Source of the DNA: Alicyclobacillus pomorum DSM 14955
GTDB lineage: Bacteria; Bacillota; Bacilli; Alicyclobacillales; Alicyclobacillaceae
DNA length: 64,000 nt
Assembly: GCF_000472905.1 (NCBI RefSeq)
Contig: NZ_AXAR01000005.1
Location: 107,241 to 171,240, forward strand
Reading direction: 5' to 3'
Of the stretch, positions 48,434 through 56,854 are shown piece after piece. The notes under the pieces were generated by a model. That model was not told the origin of the DNA. It ran no database searches and saw only the letters and a program-made list of their open reading frames with translations. Made by a program: the position numbers and the translations under genes. Each line of letters starts with the position of its first letter. Position 1 is the stretch's first letter.

Positions 48434-48733
48434 TTGAGGCGAAAAACGAGGATGGTACACCATGCCAAGCGCAGGGCCTTTGCGAACACGTGTGCGATTG
48501 TGGCCCTCAGCGTGTATGGTATTCCACGAATTCCCAGGCTGCATCCGGGTTTAGACGGAACGTTTTCAACCGTTTGGATTTTGTTTGCCGCACTGGCTGT
48601 CGCGGCCAACTTGTACTTTCTCGTCGGCGCAGACAAGGAGCGAAGCCAGCAATTGGAGCGCCAAGAGGCAGAGTCTGGGCAGGCGCTTTCCCAACGTGGC
48701 CGTGACGTGCCGCTGCGCCGCCGCGCTCTGTAG
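48434..48733 (+). CDS. Small predicted membrane protein, unknown
   Basis: 99 residues from TTG 48434, chosen for GGGAGG 9 bp upstream; ATG 48452 is an alternative. A basic N-terminus is followed by one weak hydrophobic segment (ANTCAIVALSVYGIPRI) and one strong transmembrane helix (TVWILFAALAVAANLYFLVG). A charged, likely cytoplasmic tail (DKERSQQLERQEAESGQAL) ends the protein. No family recognised. The opposite strand also has an open frame but without a supported start. Confidence 0.55.
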   Translation: MRRKTRMVHHAKRRAFANTCAIVALSVYGIPRIPRLHPGLDGTFSTVWILFAALAVAANLYFLVGADKERSQQLERQEAESGQALSQRGRDVPLRRRAL

Positions 48734-48933
48734 TGTACGAGGAGCGGGCTCAAGGCCAAAGCGTTGGCCGATGGAGCCCGCATGGCAATCTCGTTCCTCT
48801 GGTTCATTCGGACTGCTTTACAGACCAAACGAGTACGGCGATGGAACAGAGGACGCAAAGCAAAATCGCGCCAATGGGATCCAGCGCTCCATTCAAAAAT
48901 TCCCCATGTAAAGTCATTGACCATACCTCCAGG
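48734..48933. other. Intergenic stretch, no gene seen
   Basis: About 200 bp between the small membrane gene and the convergent polymerase gene. Neither strand carries a frame with a plausible start and motif, and no clear terminator hairpin is evident. Confidence 0.35.
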
Positions 48934-50226
48934 TTACAGCTCATCGTGTAAGTTGTCTTTTTGCAGGGACGTACCTCGGATCTTGTGGTTGCGGATCTGG
49001 CTGCTTTCGTGTCCTGTCAACATCCGACCACGGACTACGATATCTTCACCGTACTTGTTTCGCAACACGTCGGTGACCTCGTTCAGTTTTTTCAGCCTGT
49101 GTTCACGCTCCAACAAAGGATCCGCAGCGGGTTCATCCGAGAATAGCTGCAGCTGGACAGGCTTTGCCGCGTCGGCCTCTGGTTCTGTGAGTTGACCGAG
49201 GCTGACGCCGAGTAATCGGACAGGCCGGTTTGCACGGCGGTGTTTCAGTAACAATTCTCGAGCGGTCTCATAAATCCGTTCCGTCACGCAGGTGGCCGCG
49301 GGCAGTGTTTTGGCGCGCGTGATGGTCTCGCGGTTGGCGTAGCGAATGGTGATTTGTACCGTTCGACCGACAAGGCCGTGCTTGCGCACTCTGCGACCGA
49401 CTTGGTCGGACAGGTTGAGGAGCACCGTACATAGCTCGTCTACAGACACCACGTCCTCTGCCATCGTGATGGAGTGACCGATGCTCTTCAGTGGTTCAGG
49501 TACCGGATTGACCTCACTGTGATCTATCCCGTTGGCGCGCTGCACCATGTCGAACGCGCGCTTGCCGAAATACCGCTGGAGGGACTCAGGATTCGCGTGC
49601 GCTAGGTCCGAAATGGTGCGAATGCCGAGTCGGTGCAACCGTTCCGCTGTCTTTCGGCCGACACCAAACATTTGCTCGACAGGCAGAGGCCAGAGCAGTT
49701 TGGGAAGTTGATCATGCCAAAGCTCCGTAATCCCCATCGGTTTCTCAAAGTCACTGGCCATCTTCGCCAGGAACTTGTTTGGGGCAATGCCGATGGAACA
49801 AGGCAAACCCAATTCCGTACGGAGACGGTGTTGGATCTGTTCCGCAATATCTCTCGGTGTCCCGAATTGGCGGCTTCCGGTGACGTCCGCCCAGCACTCG
49901 TCAATGCTGAAAATTTGCACCTGCGGCGTGTACTCTCGGATGAGCGCAAACACCTTCCTGGAGTACGTGCGGTACAAATCAAAGTCAGGATGAATGAGGA
50001 TGAGCGATGGATACTGTCGCAAAGCCTCGGTCACCGTCATGGTGGCACGCACGCCGTACTTGCGGGCTTCGTAACTGGCCGTTACGACCACGCCATGCCT
50101 CGACTCCGGGCTGCCGGCGACGGCAGTTGGGCGTCCTCTGTACTTGTGCGGTTCTGCTGCAGCATGACAGGAACAGTAGAACGCATTCATGTCGATGTGC
50201 AAAATGTGCCGTTGACGCGCACCCAT
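48934..50226 (-). CDS. Y-family DNA polymerase (Pol IV / YqjH type)
   Basis: 430 residues starting at ATG 50226, with GGAGGGAG upstream; the longer in-frame extension is not supported. Catalytic carboxylates are in HILHIDMNAFYCS and IFSIDECWADV. Thumb helix-hairpin-helix: EQMFGVGRKTAERLHRLGIRTI. The little-finger domain follows, then a QLQLFSDE segment resembling a beta-clamp binding motif. The sequence resembles B. subtilis YqjH (PolY1) most closely. It performs error-prone lesion bypass. Confidence 0.92.
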   Translation of the reverse strand: MGARQRHILHIDMNAFYCSCHAAAEPHKYRGRPTAVAGSPESRHGVVVTASYEARKYGVRATMTVTEALRQYPSLILIHPDFDLYRTYSRKVFALIREYTPQVQIFSIDECWADVTGSRQFGTPRDIAEQIQHRLRTELGLPCSIGIAPNKFLAKMASDFEKPMGITELWHDQLPKLLWPLPVEQMFGVGRKTAERLHRLGIRTISDLAHANPESLQRYFGKRAFDMVQRANGIDHSEVNPVPEPLKSIGHSITMAEDVVSVDELCTVLLNLSDQVGRRVRKHGLVGRTVQITIRYANRETITRAKTLPAATCVTERIYETARELLLKHRRANRPVRLLGVSLGQLTEPEADAAKPVQLQLFSDEPAADPLLEREHRLKKLNEVTDVLRNKYGEDIVVRGRMLTGHESSQIRNHKIRGTSLQKDNLHDEL

Positions 50227-50401
50227 AGTCTCCCTCCTCGCCCTCTCTGTCATTTTACCACTCCGCTGTGGACTGGCTGTGCACACTTGAACGCGTATGG
50301 TATGATACACAGTTAGGACGTTGGCAAATTCACGGTCGAGTGGTCGTGCACATGGTGAATCGTGAACATATACAGCCAGCGCCTTTGAAGGAGAAATCCG
50401 C

Positions 50402-51490
50402 ATGGCACCACTGGTTGGACAGGATATACCGAGGCGGACAGGGACTGATGATGCCGGTAGTCCATCGGTGTTCGGCTTGCCAGCTGGGGCGGAAGAGATT
50501 CGTGCCCGAGGCTTGTTGGCCAACGTTGAACTGTTTGAATGGATTGGTATCGCAGCTTCTGTCGCGGCCGCATGGATCTTTTTTGTTTACGGAAGACGGT
50601 TGGACGAACTGGTTGGCGTCCCTCATTATCACTGGCAAGTGGTTTGGATGATCAGCGGCATTTACCTGCACTTTGTGCCATGGGCACTGCTGGTCGGGAC
50701 CGTGCTGCTTGTCGCGTGGTGGAAGTTGAGTGGGGCGCAACAGGGGAAGCGTTTGACCAGCTATTTGTTTGTGGTGCGCGTCTTTTTTGCCTACTGCCTA
50801 TTGCTGATTGTCTTTCGCATTGTCAACTTTTACGTTCCGGTGTTGCATCCCGGGATTCAAGATCCGGTGTTGCAGAGGATGGACAGCACGTTGTTTGGAG
50901 GCCGACAGGTCGGAGAGTGGCTTCAACCCCTAGTTCACCCTTGGCTTACTCACCTCTTAACCGGGGCGTACGTGAGCTGGTTCTGGCTACTATTTGCGAC
51001 GGTCGCGCTGTTGATTACGGCGAGTAAGCGGGCTGTCTCGGAATACGTGTTTGCTTCGCTGCTCACGTTCTACATCGGCTACGTCTGTTACGTGATGGTC
51101 CCCGTCATTGGGCCGGGGTACACCTATCACTTTGCAGTGCCTGTAGGAGACATCGCGCCGCAATTCACGCTGAATCGATTGACGGTCGCGCGGGACTGTT
51201 TTCCAAGTCTACACACCGCTTTATCTGTATTGATGGTCGTCTATGTGTGGCGGTACCGCCGCCCATGGGCAGTGTTGTACATTCCGCTAGCTGGCTTAAT
51301 CATCTTTGCTACGCTGTACCTGCGCTTTCACTATGGAAGCGACGACATCGCAGGGGCTGTGTTGGGCGTGGCGATTTCGGTGATGGCACCTAAACTGCAC
51401 AATGCTTGGTTGCGCTGGCGGGTGCGACGTGCCACAAGGATGTGCCAGTCCACCGACGCTGGAAATTCTGAAGCTGTTTCGGCATACTGA
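50402..51490 (+). CDS. PAP2-superfamily membrane protein (inositol phosphotransferase-like)
   Basis: 362 residues with about seven transmembrane helices. The phosphatase/transferase motifs sit late in the protein: CFPSLHTALSVLMVVY (catalytic His) and LYLRFHYGSDDIAGAVLG (second His and Asp). This is the PAP2_3 arrangement seen in Aur1/Ipt1-like enzymes. The probable substrate is a lipid phosphate or phospholipid head group at the outer membrane face. ATG 50402 has GAAGGAG upstream. It may be co-transcribed with the signal peptidase gene 44 bp on. Confidence 0.87.
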   Translation: MAPLVGQDIPRRTGTDDAGSPSVFGLPAGAEEIRARGLLANVELFEWIGIAASVAAAWIFFVYGRRLDELVGVPHYHWQVVWMISGIYLHFVPWALLVGTVLLVAWWKLSGAQQGKRLTSYLFVVRVFFAYCLLLIVFRIVNFYVPVLHPGIQDPVLQRMDSTLFGGRQVGEWLQPLVHPWLTHLLTGAYVSWFWLLFATVALLITASKRAVSEYVFASLLTFYIGYVCYVMVPVIGPGYTYHFAVPVGDIAPQFTLNRLTVARDCFPSLHTALSVLMVVYVWRYRRPWAVLYIPLAGLIIFATLYLRFHYGSDDIAGAVLGVAISVMAPKLHNAWLRWRVRRATRMCQSTDAGNSEAVSAY

Positions 51491-51534
51491 ACATGGAGAG
51501 GATCAGCACGGCCAATACACAGTGGAGGTAATTC

Positions 51535-52074
51535 ATGGACGATACTCAACGAAATTCGTTGCTCAAAGGTTTATGGGGCTGGATTTGGCCGATTGCTGTC
51601 GGATGTCTTATCGCCTGGGGCATCATGCACTGGGTCGTGAGTTTCGCCGTCGTTCCGTCGTCGTCGATGTATCCCACCATTCCGAATCCTTGCTATATCT
51701 TTGTCAATCACTTGGAGACAGAGTTCGAGAAGCCGTACCGGGGTGAAGTGGTTCTGTTCAAGTTCCCGGATGATCCAAGCCGTATTTTTGTCAAGCGTAT
51801 TATTGGCCTTCCGGGTGATACGATAACGTTTAAGAATGGCAAGGTGTACATCAACGGCAAGGAATTGAATGAGCCATACATCACTCAGCCGACGGATAGT
51901 GGACCACAGTCGTCCTATCACGTACCAGCGGGCTGCTATTTCATGCTGGGGGACAATCGGTCTGTGTCGGAGGACAGTCGCTACTGGACGCATAAATACG
52001 TTCCGGAAAAGAGTATTCTGGGCCGCGCCGACTTCGTTGTTTGGCCCATCGGCAAGGCGGGGCCGATTCACTGA
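51535..52074 (+). CDS. sipS: Type I signal peptidase
   Basis: 179 residues. One N-terminal membrane anchor (IWPIAVGCLIAWGIMHWVV) is followed by the catalytic Ser in VPSSSMYPTI and the general-base Lys in FVKRIIGLPGD. The C-terminal box is FMLGDNRSVSEDSRYW. It removes signal peptides from secreted precursors. ATG 51535 follows GGAGGT. The next gene, argR, begins 14 bp later. Confidence 0.95.
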   Translation: MDDTQRNSLLKGLWGWIWPIAVGCLIAWGIMHWVVSFAVVPSSSMYPTIPNPCYIFVNHLETEFEKPYRGEVVLFKFPDDPSRIFVKRIIGLPGDTITFKNGKVYINGKELNEPYITQPTDSGPQSSYHVPAGCYFMLGDNRSVSEDSRYWTHKYVPEKSILGRADFVVWPIGKAGPIH

Positions 52075-52088
52075 CAGGAGGCGGTTGA

Positions 52089-52535
52089 TTGAAGGAACGA
52101 AGACACATCAAGATTAAGGAAATCATCAGCCACCGCGACATCGAGACACAGGAAGAACTCGTTCAGGCGCTCGAAGAAGAGGGATTTGCGGTCACGCAGG
52201 CGACGATTTCTCGGGACATCAAGGAACTGCAGCTGATTAAAGTCGTTGGCGCGGACGGGCGGTACAAGTACGCCATTCCCGCCACATCCACCACCATGAA
52301 CATGGATACGTTCCGCCGAAAGTTGTCCGAAGTCTATGTGTCGCTGGCGCGGGCCGGCAACTTACTGGTGTTAAAGGTGATGCCGGGGAACGCGCATGCG
52401 GTCGCGGCCATGTTGGACGCGATGTCGCTGAAAGAGATTCTGGGCACGATTGCAGGCGACGATACGCTGCTGCTCATCGCGCCTCACGAAGACGCCGCGA
52501 TGGTTGTCGAACGCATGTTGTCGCAAGCACAGTGA
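52089..52535 (+). CDS. argR: Arginine regulator ArgR/AhrC
   Basis: 148 residues from TTG 52089 (SD AGGAGGCGG). The N-terminal winged helix has TQEELVQALEEEGFAVTQATISRDIKELQL. The C-terminal hexamerisation domain has the arginine-binding GTIAGDDTLLLI. It represses arginine synthesis and activates catabolism. Its neighbour is an amino acid ABC importer; agmatine genes lie 9 kb away under a different regulator. Confidence 0.95.
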   Translation: MKERRHIKIKEIISHRDIETQEELVQALEEEGFAVTQATISRDIKELQLIKVVGADGRYKYAIPATSTTMNMDTFRRKLSEVYVSLARAGNLLVLKVMPGNAHAVAAMLDAMSLKEILGTIAGDDTLLLIAPHEDAAMVVERMLSQAQ

Positions 52536-52574
52536 GCCATTGCTTTGGTCTAAATCGATGGAAATATATTCTCC

Positions 52575-52600
52575 AAGCAGGTCGTCGACCTGCTTTTATT
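52575..52600 (+). terminator. argR terminator
   Basis: AAGCAGGTCG and CGACCTGCTT form a perfect 10-bp stem with a one-base centre, followed by TTTTATTATTTT. Confidence 0.8.
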
Positions 52601-52629
52601 ATTTTCTGATATTATGAGTTATATGTGAT

Positions 52630-52643
52630 AATTCAGTTGAATT
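52630..52643. promoter_or_regulatory. AT-rich palindrome before the amino acid ABC importer
   Basis: AATTCA-GT-TGAATT, a 6-bp inverted repeat, lies 30 bp before the start of the binding-protein gene and is followed by a partial copy (AATTCG). An ArgR- or CodY-type site is conceivable; it fits neither consensus well. Confidence 0.3.
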
Positions 52644-52672
52644 CGTAAATTCGAAGAGATGGAGTGACATCT

Positions 52673-53539
52673 GTGAAGAAATCATTTCTCGCCATTATGA
52701 CCATGAGTACGTTGGCGCTGGCCGCAGTCGTCGGTTGCGGCACATCCAACAGCACCGGCAACAGTGCGGGTGCGGAGAACAGTACGTCGGGCAACAGCAC
52801 CAGTGGAGACAAGACGAGTGCCATCGGGGTAACGGCGAAAGTGGATACCAACGCGACGCCGAGCCCCGATAAGATTGTCGTAGGCACGGACAACACGTAT
52901 CCCCCAATGGAATATATGGATCCGAATGATCCGAGCAAGCTGATTGGATTTGATGTTGATCTTGGCGACGCACTTTCCAAGTATTTGCACAAGGAGATTG
53001 TCTGGAAGCCAACACAGTGGGACGGCATCATCCCTGGGTTGACGTCGGATAAATACGACCTGATTATCTCTTCCATGAACGACACGGAAGAACGTCGAAA
53101 GACCATTGATTTTGTGGACTATGGCAACTGGGGGCAAGCCATCGTTGTGAAAGCAGATAGCAACGATTCCATTCACACGATAAACGACCTGAAGGGTAAG
53201 ACCGTTGGGGTACAGATTGCCACAACCAGCGATGAAGCGCTGAAAAAGGAAGGCGGCGTAACCATTAAGGAATACAACACGTTCCCAGATGCGTTTCAGG
53301 ACTTGGCGAACGGACGACTGGACGCTGCGGTCGTCGACGAATCCGTTGCTCGGTACTACGTGAACATTCAGTCTGGTAAATACAAAATCGTGGGTCAGAC
53401 GTTCATGTCTCTCCCTGTCGGTATCGGCCTCAGGAAGGACGAGACGCAACTCGAGTCAGATATCAAGAAAGCACTGAATGAAATGAAGGCAGATGGTACG
53501 TACAACAAGATCTACGCGTACTGGTTCGGGTCTAAATAG
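52673..53539 (+). CDS. Polar amino acid ABC transporter, substrate-binding lipoprotein
   Basis: 288 residues from GTG 52673 (GGAG 8 bp upstream). A lipoprotein signal ends in ALAAVVGCG, followed by a Ser/Thr/Asn/Gly-rich linker. The SBP_bac_3 fold begins KIVVGTDNTYPPMEYM and contains GFDVDLGDALSKYL, DLIISSMNDTEERRKTIDFVDYG and LKGKTVGVQIATTS. The usual ligand arginine that contacts the alpha-carboxylate is probably in TEERR. The specific amino acid is not deducible; argR next door hints at a basic amino acid. Confidence 0.9.
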   Translation: MKKSFLAIMTMSTLALAAVVGCGTSNSTGNSAGAENSTSGNSTSGDKTSAIGVTAKVDTNATPSPDKIVVGTDNTYPPMEYMDPNDPSKLIGFDVDLGDALSKYLHKEIVWKPTQWDGIIPGLTSDKYDLIISSMNDTEERRKTIDFVDYGNWGQAIVVKADSNDSIHTINDLKGKTVGVQIATTSDEALKKEGGVTIKEYNTFPDAFQDLANGRLDAAVVDESVARYYVNIQSGKYKIVGQTFMSLPVGIGLRKDETQLESDIKKALNEMKADGTYNKIYAYWFGSK

Positions 53540-53556
53540 CCTAGGGGAGCGCCTCC

Positions 53557-54210
53557 ATGAGCTACATTCACTTTGTGATGCAGTTTTTCTCGCTCTTTCT
53601 CCAGGGGACTGTGGTGACAGTACAGGTCACCATCTGTGGACTGTTACTTGGTCTTGTGCTCGGCGTGGTTGCTGCGCTGATGAACATATCCAAGCTTCCA
53701 GTACTGCCCTGGATCGCTCGGCTGTATACGTGGGCCATTCGCGGTACGCCATTGCTGGTTCAAATCCTGATTATATACGCTGGACTTCCCCAAATTGGGA
53801 TTAACATGAATGCATTTGTGTCTGGTGTATTGGCACTGGGAATCAACGCAGGGGCCTACATCGCCGAGATTGTCCGTGCAGGTATTCTTTCCATTGATCC
53901 CGGGCAAATGGAAGCCGCTGAGTCGCTCGGTATGCGGTATGGGTTAGCCATGCGACGCATCATTTTTCCGCAGGCATATCGCCGGTTGCTGCCGCCGTTG
54001 GTCAATGAATTTGTGGCCTTGCTGAAGGACTCATCGCTGGTTTCCACGATGGCCCTGACCGAGCTGCTCCGGGTTGGCCAACAGGTTTCTGCTGCGACAT
54101 TCAAACCTATGCAGACGTACATCACGGTGGGTTTGTTCTACTTGATGATGACATCCATCATTGTCTTCATCTCCAGCCGGATTGAGCGGAGACTGGAGGT
54201 GCGGAGCTAA
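53557..54210 (+). CDS. Polar amino acid ABC transporter, permease
   Basis: 217 residues with about five transmembrane helices. The HisM/GlnP-type signature is [20 protein letters not shown] and [17 protein letters not shown]. The EAA loop [22 protein letters not shown] contacts the ATPase. The last base of its stop codon is the first base of the ATPase gene's start (TAATG). Confidence 0.93.
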   Translation: MSYIHFVMQFFSLFLQGTVVTVQVTICGLLLGLVLGVVAALMNISKLPVLPWIARLYTWAIRGTPLLVQILIIYAGLPQIGINMNAFVSGVLALGINAGAYIAEIVRAGILSIDPGQMEAAESLGMRYGLAMRRIIFPQAYRRLLPPLVNEFVALLKDSSLVSTMALTELLRVGQQVSAATFKPMQTYITVGLFYLMMTSIIVFISSRIERRLEVRS

Positions 54211-54974
54211 TGGCAACACGCGTGACGAACGAGTTGGTGTTGCGGGGTATTGGCGTGGAGAAGGCGTTTGGCACCCTCAAGGTGCTGCAGGGCGTCGACG
54301 TCGACGTGCACCGCGGTGAGGTGCTCGCGGTGATTGGTCCGAGCGGATCTGGGAAATCCACGTTACTACGTTGCTTCAATGGACTGGAGACAGCGACTGG
54401 CGGTACCATTGAACTACTCGGGCAGCCAATCAGCCGCAACAAGAAAGAGTTGGCGAAGCAACGTGAACGGCTCGGTATGGTGTTCCAACGGTTTCACCTC
54501 TTTCCGCACCTGACGGCGCTCGAAAACATCATTGAGGCGCCGATTCACGTGAAAGGATTGAAGAAACAGGAAGCATTGAAGATGGCCTACGAGTTGTTGG
54601 ATAAAATTGGTTTGCGGGACAAAGCGGACGTGTACCCCTCCAAACTGTCCGGAGGGCAGCAACAGCGAGTGGCCATCGCGCGGGCCCTGGCGATGCAACC
54701 GGAGGTCTTGTTGCTGGACGAACCGACGTCTGCGCTAGATCCGGAGCTGGTCGGGGAAGTATTGCAAGTCATTCAGAAGCTGGCGCAGGAAGGGATGACG
54801 ATGGTTCTCGTCACGCACGAAATGGCGTTTGCCAAGCGCGTGGCAGATAGAGTGATCTTCATGGAGGATGGAAAAATCGTGGAGCAGGGTCCACCTGAAC
54901 AGTTGTTTGACCATCCACAGTCTGACCGAACGCGTCGCTTCCTCAGAGAGTTGCATGCAAAAGAAGATGTGTGA
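54210..54974 (+). CDS. Polar amino acid ABC transporter, ATPase
   Basis: 254 residues. Walker [21 protein letters not shown]-loop [18 protein letters not shown], signature [17 protein letters not shown], Walker [17 protein letters not shown], and switch His in [22 protein letters not shown]. It is a complete GlnQ-type ATPase. Its start overlaps the permease stop, so the three importer genes form one operon ended by a terminator. Confidence 0.95.
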   Translation: MATRVTNELVLRGIGVEKAFGTLKVLQGVDVDVHRGEVLAVIGPSGSGKSTLLRCFNGLETATGGTIELLGQPISRNKKELAKQRERLGMVFQRFHLFPHLTALENIIEAPIHVKGLKKQEALKMAYELLDKIGLRDKADVYPSKLSGGQQQRVAIARALAMQPEVLLLDEPTSALDPELVGEVLQVIQKLAQEGMTMVLVTHEMAFAKRVADRVIFMEDGKIVEQGPPEQLFDHPQSDRTRRFLRELHAKEDV

Positions 54975-54981
54975 CGATGCC

Positions 54982-55014
54982 CGAGCGGGTCTACGAAACC
55001 CGCTCGTTTGTTTC
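54982..55014 (+). terminator. Terminator of the amino acid importer operon
   Basis: CGAGCGGGT and ACCCGCTCG form a perfect 9-bp stem with a 7-nt loop, followed by TTTGTTT. Confidence 0.85.
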
Positions 55015-55089
55015 ATCACAACATCACGTCGTGCTGGACCATTCCGGAGGAATCTCGAAAATCTCCCCGATAGGAAGCTACCTATTCCA

Positions 55090-55407
55090 TCACAGCAAGC
55101 GGACACCGGCAGCCGCCAAGACACCCACAATCATGGTCCACAGGGGATTTTTTGTGAAAAATGCCACCACAAAGGCCAGCACTGTCGCGACGAGGAACGC
55201 GACGTCAATGCCGTGGGCTGGATTCACGTGCGAGAAGATGGCGGGACCAATCATGGCGGCAAACACGCCAACCGGTATATAATCCAGGCCTTGCTTTAAC
55301 CGTGGAGTGAGCTTGATGCGTCGACCCAGCACGATGAACGGAAACCGCGTTGCATAGGTAGCGAGCGAGACGAGAGCGACCAGCCACAGAAACGATCCGT
55401 GGGTCAT
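55090..55407 (-). CDS. azlD: Branched-chain amino acid exporter small subunit AzlD
   Basis: 105 residues, four predicted membrane segments: LWLVALVSLATYATRFPFIVLG, IPVGVFAAMIGPAIF, VAFLVATVLAFVVAFF, LWTMIVGVLAAAG. The ATRFPF element is typical of AzlD. ATG 55407 overlaps the azlC stop (ATGA). AzlCD exports branched-chain amino acids or their toxic analogues. Confidence 0.9.
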   Translation of the reverse strand: MTHGSFLWLVALVSLATYATRFPFIVLGRRIKLTPRLKQGLDYIPVGVFAAMIGPAIFSHVNPAHGIDVAFLVATVLAFVVAFFTKNPLWTMIVGVLAAAGVRLL

Positions 55408-56159
55408 GCACTCACCTCCTCCGCGGATTTCGTGCTGGTGATGGGCGCCGTCACGCCAAATGTAAACGCGATGATGGCGCCGACCAGCACTGCTCCGGTA
55501 GTTCCGTACCAGTTGCCGGCGGCGATTGCGCCGAGCAATGCGACGACGCCAGCTGAGACCCGGCGTGGGCAGGTCCACTGTGCGATGAACAAGCCGGTAA
55601 ACGCGCCGATGTACGCGAAGTCCAGGCCAAACGTTTCTGGGTGGTTGATAAATCCACCGAGCAGGTAGCCGAGGGCGGAGCTCACGAACCACGGGATGAA
55701 GACGGCACATCCAGCGCCAGCGAAATACCAGGAGGAAATCGTCCGCGCTCTGGCGGCAACAATTGAGATACTGTAGCACTCGTCCGTCAAACCATGTGAC
55801 AGGAAGACCAGTGGCCGCCAGGAGATGTGGCGCAAGTAGGGGCCCAGTGACAGTCCGTACAGGATTTGTCGCGCGTTTAACAGGAACACACTACTGACAA
55901 TGACTGCGAGAACAGCGCCTTGCTGGAGCAGGGCAAGCACCGTGAATTGCGACGCACCAGCAAACAAGAAGACCGACAAGGAAAGAGTCTGCACGATGGA
56001 TAGGTGGTTTGTGGTGTGGGCCAACGCGCCGTACGCCACACCATAGACGAAGACGCTGACAGACAGGGGAAACCCATCCGCCAAAGCAGCAACAAAGTCC
56101 TTCTGCAATCCCCGTTGGTGTGATACGCTTGTGGGAGACCCTGTCGCGCCGAATTCCAT
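55404..56159 (-). CDS. azlC: Branched-chain amino acid exporter large subunit AzlC
   Basis: 251 residues when started at ATG 56159 (AAGGAAAG upstream); an in-frame extension to 56234 would run through the divergent promoter. AzlC features are PLSVSVFVYGVAYGALA, FLFAGASQFTVLALL, LLNARQILYGLSLGPYL and SHGLTDECYSIS. About seven transmembrane helices. It is translationally coupled to azlD and divergent from a cupin regulator that probably controls it. Confidence 0.92.
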   Translation of the reverse strand: MEFGATGSPTSVSHQRGLQKDFVAALADGFPLSVSVFVYGVAYGALAHTTNHLSIVQTLSLSVFLFAGASQFTVLALLQQGAVLAVIVSSVFLLNARQILYGLSLGPYLRHISWRPLVFLSHGLTDECYSISIVAARARTISSWYFAGAGCAVFIPWFVSSALGYLLGGFINHPETFGLDFAYIGAFTGLFIAQWTCPRRVSAGVVALLGAIAAGNWYGTTGAVLVGAIIAFTFGVTAPITSTKSAEEVSA

Positions 56160-56235
56160 GCGGTCACTTTCCTTTCTTTTCTGTATATTATAACATCTAT
56201 CTGTATCATATATTGAACACGTAGAGAGGCACAAG
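56160..56235. promoter_or_regulatory. Divergent azlC/regulator control region
   Basis: This 76-bp AT-rich gap holds TATAAT on the azlC strand (56194-56189 region). It also holds two direct copies of a TCTGTATnATATA-like element about 22 bp apart, suitable as binding sites for the XRE-cupin protein. Both promoters must overlap. Confidence 0.45.
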
Positions 56236-56793
56236 ATGGATCGAGATGAAATTTCCTTACGTATTGGCGAACGCCTGAAACAACTGCGTCAACGCCGAAG
56301 CCTTAGCCTCGACGCATTGGCGCAACTCACCGGCGTAAGCAAGCCGATGTTAGCGCAAATCGAACGAGGGGCATCCAATCCGACCGTCGCGACATTGTGG
56401 AAGGTAGCGGCCGGTTTAAACGTGCCATTTACTGCATTTGTCGCAGACCATCAGACCGCGCGACTGGTTCGGGCGCACGAGCAAACTGCGTTTTACGAAG
56501 ACAACGGCCGCTTCCAGGTCTTTAGCACGTACGCGTCCCCGGATGGACAAGTGGAGCTGTTTCGATTGACGTTGCTGCCTGGCGCGTCCCGGGATGCAGA
56601 GGCGCATCCCACAGGAGTGACGGAGAGTTTAACGGTGACGCGCGGCTGTCTTCTGGTTCGCGTCTCCGGCGTCGACTACTGCTTGAACAAAGGAGACGCC
56701 CTGCACTTTCAGGCAGACGTCACCCATTCCTACCGCAACGCAGGAACTGAAACCTGCGAAGCGAACATGGCGATTTTTTACGCGGTTCCGTGA
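56236..56793 (+). CDS. XRE-cupin transcriptional regulator
   Basis: 185 residues. The N-terminal HTH is IGERLKQLRQRRSLSLDALAQLTGVSKPMLAQIERGASNPTVATLWKVA. A C-terminal cupin barrel follows (EAHPTGVTESLTVTRGCLLVRV...YCLNKGDALHFQADVTHSYRN). Such proteins commonly repress or activate the divergent transporter in response to a small ligand bound by the cupin. Here the divergent genes are azlCD. ATG 56236 follows AGAGAGG. Confidence 0.9.
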   Translation: MDRDEISLRIGERLKQLRQRRSLSLDALAQLTGVSKPMLAQIERGASNPTVATLWKVAAGLNVPFTAFVADHQTARLVRAHEQTAFYEDNGRFQVFSTYASPDGQVELFRLTLLPGASRDAEAHPTGVTESLTVTRGCLLVRVSGVDYCLNKGDALHFQADVTHSYRNAGTETCEANMAIFYAVP

Positions 56794-56854
56794 GCCACTT
56801 TGGAATGCTCGTTCGTTCTGTCACATGTGTAAGAGGTAGGAAGGAGAAGGAGAG

